Positions 59,014 through 64,000 of a stretch of 64,000 bases of DNA are shown here, one piece after another. The notes under the pieces were generated by a model. It saw only the letters and a list, made by a program, of their open reading frames with translations. It was not told where the DNA came from and did no database searches. A program made the translations under genes and the position numbers. The stretch lies in assembly GCA_018136815.1 (NCBI GenBank), contig CM030933.1, forward strand, positions 2,239,344 through 2,303,343. The letters run 5' to 3'. Position 1 is the first letter of the stretch. Every line of letters starts with the position of its first letter. The stretch is from Isochrysis galbana (Eukaryota > Haptophyta > Isochrysidales > Isochrysidaceae).

Positions 59014-61878
59014 ATGCTCAAGACGGTGACCCTCGCGGCGATGGCCGCCTCTGTCGCCGCAGACTGCATGGCCACCCAGCCCTCTGTCGCACACTTCTTC
59101 ACGGTCGAGATCCACAATGGCTACAAGCTCGTACGCTCGACGCAGCCTGGCTGCGGCGCGCAGTACGTACTCTATCCGCGCGGCCAAGTGCCGCCCGCAC
59201 TGGGCGACGAGTACAAGTACTTTGCGACGCCCCTCCGGTCCGTCGCGCTCACACAGACCGTCTCCAACACCTTCCTCGAGATCCTCGGTGTCTCCTCGGC
59301 TGCCTCAGTCATCTCGTCGTACACTGTCTCCGCCTGCATGCGTGAGCGCGTCGTGGAGGGCCTTGCCGTCGAGTATGTCGGCCCATCCAACCCGTACGGC
59401 GGCGGCAACGACACCGAGCACGCCTTGCAGATGTCCGGCGTTGAGGCCGTCTTCACCGACCCGTTCAGCGCGTCGAGCTTTGAGGCGGGCGACTTTGCCG
59501 CCAAGACAATCTGCACGGCCGAGACGTACGAAGAGGGACAGCTGTCGCAGGCCGAATGGATCAAGTTCTACGGCCTGTTCTTCGACAAAGAGGTCGAGGC
59601 CGCCACATCGATGTGCGGCACCGCCTCGCGCTTCTCATGCAACTCGATTTCAGCCAATGCTGCCCCGCTCTCTGAGGGCTCCTCGTTCCAGGCGGCCAGG
59701 GTTGCCGTTGCGTCCAAGGACTACCTCGGCGAATTGAAGATCAACACCGTGCCCAAGACGCTCGCGCTCCTTCGCAACGCGGGCGCGATGCTGCCCGATA
59801 TGTCGGCCTACGCCTCTCACCTCGTGATGCACTACACAGGCGCCTACGAGGAGGGCTACCGCTTCAACACCTCGTCGTCGGACAAGTTCCGCGAGGCTCT
59901 CTCGATGTTCGACATCGTGATTGATGAGTCCTACCCGTACATGCAGACCCAAGAGACTATCGCAGCCCTGTACGGCATCACTCCTGAGATGCAGATTCCG
60001 GCGTTCGTCAATGGACGCGTGTACACATTGGATAAGACGATGAGCCATAACGGCTTAGCCTCGGACATCTATGAGAGCGCTGTTGCGGAGCCGGACAGCC
60101 TCCTTGCCGATCTGATTGCCATCATCAATACGGCGGGCACTGCGGCGGAGGCGGCGAGCACGACCAGCTTCGTGCGCCACGCGGCAAGCGACTCAGTGAC
60201 CCTCCTCTCTCACGAAATGTGCGCTGCGGAGCGACCATTGCGTTCTCAAAGCTGCGACATTGTTTTCACGAATCTTCAGGACGAGGCCGGCCTCTTGATT
60301 CCAGCAATCCTGGTCGACCCGATGGATGAGGACCCTGACGCGACAACCGTTGCTGGCACGCCGAGCAATGCTGACCTTTTCACCGTCTGCGAACGCGATG
60401 GGTACAAGATTGTCAAGAGCATCCAATGCGGCACGCAGTACGTACTCTATCCGCGCGGCCAAGTGCCGCCCGCACTGGGCGACGAGTACAAGTACTTTGC
60501 GACGCCCCTCCGGTCCGTCGCGCTCACACAGACCGTCTCCAACACCTTCCTCGAGATCCTCGGTGTCTCCTCGGCTGCCTCAGTCATCTCGTCGTACACT
60601 GTCTCCGCCTGCATGCGTGAGCGCGTCGTGGAGGGCCTTGCCGTCGAGTATGTCGGCCCATCCAACCCGTACGGCGGCGGCAACGACACCGAGCACGCCT
60701 TGCAGATGTCCGGCGTTGAGGCCGTCTTCACCGACCCGTTCAGCGCGTCGAGCTTTGAGGCGGGCGACTTTGCCGCCAAGACAATCTGCACGGCCGAGAC
60801 GTACGAAGAGGGACAGCTGTCGCAGGCCGAATGGATCAAGTTCTACGGCCTGTTCTTCGACAAAGAGGTCGAGGCCGCCACATCGATGTGCGGCACCGCC
60901 TCGCGCTTCTCATGCAACTCGATTTCAGCCAATGCTGCCCCGCTCTCTGAGGGCTCCTCGTTCCAGGCGGCCAGGGTTGCCGTTGCGTCCAAGGACTACC
61001 TCGGCGAATTGAAGATCAACACCGTGCCCAAGACGCTCGCGCTCCTTCGCAACGCGGGCGCGATGCTGCCCGATATGTCGGCCTACGCCTCTCACCTCGT
61101 GATGCACTACACAGGCGCCTACGAGGAGGGCTACCGCTTCAACTCCTCGTCGTCAGACAAGTTCCGCGAGGCTCTCTCGATGTTCGACATCGTGATTGAT
61201 GAGTCCTACCCATACAAGCAGACCCAAGAGACTATCGCAGCCTTGTACGGCATCACTCCTGAGATGCAGATTCCGGCGTTCGTCAATGGACGCGTGTACA
61301 CATTGGATAAGACGATGAGCCATAGCGGCTTAGCCTCGGACATCTATGAGAGCGCTGTTGCGGAGCCGGACAGCCTCCTTGCCGATCTGATTGCCATCAT
61401 CAATACGGCGGGCACTGCGGCGGAGGCGGCGAGCACGACCAGCTTCGTGCGCCACGCGGCAAGCGACTCAGTGACCCTCCTCTCTCACGAAATGTGCACA
61501 GACTCCACTGGGCGGACCTTCAGGTCAGCGTCATGCGCGGATACCGCCGGCACCCTCAGCTTGATAAGCTCTGTGGGTGTCATTGATGACGTCTGCTCAA
61601 CCATCACAGCCGTCACCTACCCACAGTGTCCAGCACCGCCAGGTGGCAATGCCCCAGGTGGCAATGCCACAGGTGACAATGCCGACGAGGAGGAAAGCTC
61701 CAGTCTTGCGGCGGGCCAGATTACGGGCATTGTCATTGGAGCTGTTGCATTCGTCGGAATTATCATCGGTGTAGGCTTGTACTGCCTCCTTGCAAAGCGG
61801 AAGAACACGACTAACCACAAGGACGCCGCCTACAAGGTGGACCCCCCACCGGATGCCAAGGAGCATTCCTTGGCTTAA
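59014..61878 (+). CDS. Type I membrane protein with two periplasmic-binding-protein domains
   Basis: A 954-residue protein. MLKTVTLAAMAASVAADC is a signal peptide. Two copies of a roughly 400-residue domain follow; each has KYFATPLRSVALTQTVSNTF, TEHALQMSGVEAVFTDP, QAEWIKFYGLFFDKEVEA and EPDSLLADLIAIINTAG, resembling the metal-siderophore/cobalamin-binding (BtuF/FhuD-like) fold known in algae and oomycetes. A Gly/Asn/Pro-rich stalk (PPGGNAPGGNATG), a membrane span (ITGIVIGAVAFVGIIIGVGL) and a basic cytoplasmic tail end it. Bases 59161-60222 and 60436-61497 are almost identical. Probable role: capture of a metal complex or vitamin at the cell surface (inferred from fold). An upstream in-frame extension to 58699 is low in complexity and was not used. 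Confidence 0.8.
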   Translation: MLKTVTLAAMAASVAADCMATQPSVAHFFTVEIHNGYKLVRSTQPGCGAQYVLYPRGQVPPALGDEYKYFATPLRSVALTQTVSNTFLEILGVSSAASVISSYTVSACMRERVVEGLAVEYVGPSNPYGGGNDTEHALQMSGVEAVFTDPFSASSFEAGDFAAKTICTAETYEEGQLSQAEWIKFYGLFFDKEVEAATSMCGTASRFSCNSISANAAPLSEGSSFQAARVAVASKDYLGELKINTVPKTLALLRNAGAMLPDMSAYASHLVMHYTGAYEEGYRFNTSSSDKFREALSMFDIVIDESYPYMQTQETIAALYGITPEMQIPAFVNGRVYTLDKTMSHNGLASDIYESAVAEPDSLLADLIAIINTAGTAAEAASTTSFVRHAASDSVTLLSHEMCAAERPLRSQSCDIVFTNLQDEAGLLIPAILVDPMDEDPDATTVAGTPSNADLFTVCERDGYKIVKSIQCGTQYVLYPRGQVPPALGDEYKYFATPLRSVALTQTVSNTFLEILGVSSAASVISSYTVSACMRERVVEGLAVEYVGPSNPYGGGNDTEHALQMSGVEAVFTDPFSASSFEAGDFAAKTICTAETYEEGQLSQAEWIKFYGLFFDKEVEAATSMCGTASRFSCNSISANAAPLSEGSSFQAARVAVASKDYLGELKINTVPKTLALLRNAGAMLPDMSAYASHLVMHYTGAYEEGYRFNSSSSDKFREALSMFDIVIDESYPYKQTQETIAALYGITPEMQIPAFVNGRVYTLDKTMSHSGLASDIYESAVAEPDSLLADLIAIINTAGTAAEAASTTSFVRHAASDSVTLLSHEMCTDSTGRTFRSASCADTAGTLSLISSVGVIDDVCSTITAVTYPQCPAPPGGNAPGGNATGDNADEEESSSLAAGQITGIVIGAVAFVGIIIGVGLYCLLAKRKNTTNHKDAAYKVDPPPDAKEHSLA

Positions 61879-62400
61879 CGGATGTGGAGTCGATGCATGA
61901 CGCCGACCAATCACCCGCTCATCACAGCATTCGCGAGAAGCTCTACGGCTCTTTCACGGGTCGAAGACAACGCGGAGATCCCTTGTAGCTATTGCGAAAT
62001 GTAACGAGAAGCCCAATACCCCACCACGCCGTCGTGAGTGTAAGAAATGGCCGTGTGGCTCGAAGTGATTGGAGCGCCTTGGCTACTCAAGACTTCCGTA
62101 CCGCAAGCTGAATGAAGATGTCACAAGTCCAGGCAATAAGAGCTCAACGGTTTGGGTGGTGAGTGGTGATGAGGGGGGTTGGCGTACTCAAACTCCGAGA
62201 GTGTGAATGTGTGAGTCAAACGTGTGGCAGGTGTGCACGTTCTGGAGCATGCCATGTATAGGGTGCGAAAGTGCCCGTCCGACTGCGCCAACACTCAATA
62301 GTGTCGCAGGAGCGCCTTAGTGCGCCCACGACAATCAGCTACCGCAAGTACTAAAAAAATCTGAAGATTCGGGCCTTACATTACACTAACACTACCTACG
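61879..62400. other. Intergenic with a reversed class 3 end
   Basis: ATCTGAAGATTC after seven A (62353-62359) is the class 3 terminus on the minus strand. Nothing else is supported. Confidence 0.4.
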
Positions 62401-62401
62401 C

Positions 62402-63000
62402 TGAACTAACTTTATAGTTGGTCGCCATGGAGCGCGCCGCCACTCCCCACCTCTCCTTCGGGCCCCCCACCGACGGTGCTCCCCCAGTACCCATGGAGCA
62501 GTCGCTGGCGAAGCGACCGCGTCCGCCCGCGGAGGCCGAGCAGGCGAGTGCGATCCCGGTCGCGCCCGCCGCACGGTGCACGGCCCAAGGCGCGGGACTT
62601 CTACCGTCCCCGTTCTGCACTTGTGACTTCTACGCCCCCCCCCCCCCGCCGATCACCCGTGCCGCGTGGATCAGCCTATGGGAATCCCTACACACACATG
62701 TCGCGCAAAACGTCTATAGAGACGACAAATTCACCGAACCTTATTTATACTCAAGAAGAATGCGCGCAATACGTAGAGCACCTCCCCGAGACGCCTTCTT
62801 TCTTCTTTCTTCCACGCGGGGACCAAAATAAACAAAAAGGAATTCTTAAGTTCGTGGGAGTGCGTGGTGCGACACACCTCGAGACTCTTGTAGAAGCGCA
62901 GGCAGACCCGCCACCGAACTCAGCCGCTTCTAAGACACAACCGGAACAAATAAACGGCGCAACCCCGCCGTAGACAAGAGAAAGAGCGGGAAACACACGG
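62402..63000 (+). pseudogene. Internally deleted LINE, MERA start fused to ORF2 tail
   Basis: The hairpin CTAACTTTATAGTTGG (62406-62421) precedes ATG at 62427 (Met-Glu-Arg-Ala-Ala-Thr-Pro). After about 80 codons the frame jumps to ESLHTHVAQNVYRDDKF, the block at the start of the LINE 48642-50243 (PLHTHVAHNVYKDENF). A frameshift near 62800 and a stop at 62973 end it. ORF1, endonuclease and polymerase are deleted. The 3' end is not found. Confidence 0.7.
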
Positions 63001-64000
63001 GACACGGGGGGAGCGCTAACAAGGAAACAAAGGGCGCGCACACACAAGAAAACGAGGGAGGGGGATCGAGCATGATCAACCCCGACCTAACACACTTGGG
63101 AAGAGAGAGGGGGGGGGAGGAGGTTCGGGGAATCCCGATCGGACGGAGGGGACGCGCGGACGAAGCGAAACCAAAACTCGCAAAGGGGGGAAACCAAGGG
63201 GGAGAGAGAGGCTCCCTAGGGGAAACCTAAGGGCGGCGCTCTCCCCCTAACCGCGACAACGTCGGCCTCGTAGCAAAAACGCTTGACGCTTGAGCTCGCC
63301 GAGAGGCTCGCTTAACAATGTCACGATTCCTGGTCCGAGCGACTGTATGTATGGATTCGAGAGAAAGCCAAAAACAACATACGACACAAAGAGCAATCCG
63401 ACACTCAACAGCGACGAAAACCCATAACGTCCATGGAATAAACAGGTCACCCAGTGGCTGGCACAGGAGTAAGGCGTGGAACAAGTTACCCAGCTATCTA
63501 CTTAGTTGGCTATCTACCGGTCTCTTGGCACTCAAACTTACCTGAACAAGTTCGGGTGTATCGAGTCCAAATAGGCGCAGTCTTCTTCCCGTTCAACGCT
63601 CCCTTCTTCTCCCTCTCATTTAGGGACGGCTGCACATTGTCTGCTTCTGCTTCGTTGTCGACGTGTTGTGTTTCACCCCCTAGCATCAGGATATCGAATA
63701 TATTGAGTCAATATTTAGGCACTGTGCCTCCAAAGGCCAACAAGCAATAGAGAACCCAGCGGCGAGAGACGCCGATCGCATAGTCTTCAGCATTGTTGTG
63801 GTGTGCACAGACGGGGCGCGGTTCAATCGCGCGCGTGTGTGCCCACACACGCACGCCACACCGCACGCCGCAGCACGGCCAATGCCCATGAATGAGCACC
63901 ACCTGCTAGACATGGTGAATGGTGACTGGCGGCACCGTCGGGGGGAGGGGGAGGGGGCAATGGGAGCGGAGAAAGGGCGAGGAGGGCGTGGGCGTGGGCG
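63001..64000. other. Repeat-rich window end, no gene
   Basis: 63465-63520 (AAGGCGTGGAACAAGTTACC, CAGCTATCTACTTAGTTGGC) is an inverted copy of 42080-42010. In frame it reads KAWNKLPSYLLSWLS, which recalls C-terminal motifs of some LINE polymerases but is too short to call. The remainder shows no gene. Confidence 0.4.

Noticed and set aside
60326-61012. 228-codon Arg/Ser-rich plus frame and its duplicate at 59117
   Set aside because: These are out-of-frame shadows of the duplicated binding-protein gene, copied along with it.

Overview
This is nuclear DNA from a eukaryote. Most genes carry short GT-AG introns (38-290 nt), the GC content is high with long G or C runs, and the proteins are eukaryotic: a SUMO E3 ligase, SYF2, a NEK-like kinase, a RAD23-like protein, complex I NDUFA5 and a DEG7/Nma111-type protease. 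A probable plastid-targeted, Pro-rich membrane protein, a peptide deformylase and a surface-anchored periplasmic-binding-type protein point to a microalga, most likely one with a red-derived plastid (haptophyte-like). That placement is an inference; nothing here names the species.

Layout. 0-8.4 kb: retroposon remnants around an aspartic protease (1631-2812) and a protein with two Tudor/SH3-like repeats (4746-5773). 8.6-15 kb: a four-exon DEG7-like protease (minus) and a four-exon plastid protein (plus). 15.4-19.1 kb: a complete retroposon with target-site duplications, tandem repeats and minisatellites. 19.3-22.7 kb: an AT-richer block with an unknown ORF and two divergent leucine-rich-repeat genes; the larger one sits between 154-bp direct repeats. 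23.7-27 kb: a NEK-like kinase and SYF2, head to head. 29-33.6 kb: peptide deformylase, then nested retroposons. 34.5-38.5 kb: a SIZ/PIAS SUMO ligase and riboflavin kinase. 40.8-41.7 kb: a second complete retroposon, the inverted twin of the one at 30.5-31.5 kb. 42.8-48.2 kb: a RAD23-like gene, a short DNA transposon with terminal inverted repeats and NDUFA5. 48.6-54 kb: two LINEs, tail to tail, nested in a very small inverted-repeat transposon. 55-58.5 kb: retroposon remnant, poorly resolved small genes, a foldback element. 59-61.9 kb: a membrane protein with two almost identical binding domains. 62.4-63.1 kb: another deleted LINE.

The most unusual content is the mobile DNA. LINEs and short retroposons of several 3'-end classes begin with the same device: a small hairpin of pattern CTAxxx-TTAT-x'x'x'TAG (stem bases vary, pairing is kept) placed a few bases before an ATG, often followed by Met-Glu-Arg-Ala. 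Several of these elements end, in sense orientation, in a run of 5-9 T rather than A. At least five insertions show perfect 15-19 bp target-site duplications, so their ends can be fixed to the base.

The host genes are not an operon; they are independent housekeeping genes (protein quality control, ubiquitin/SUMO pathways, splicing, complex I, flavin synthesis), separated by repeat islands. Exon boundaries were chosen by eye from splice signals, reading phase and known protein-family sequence.
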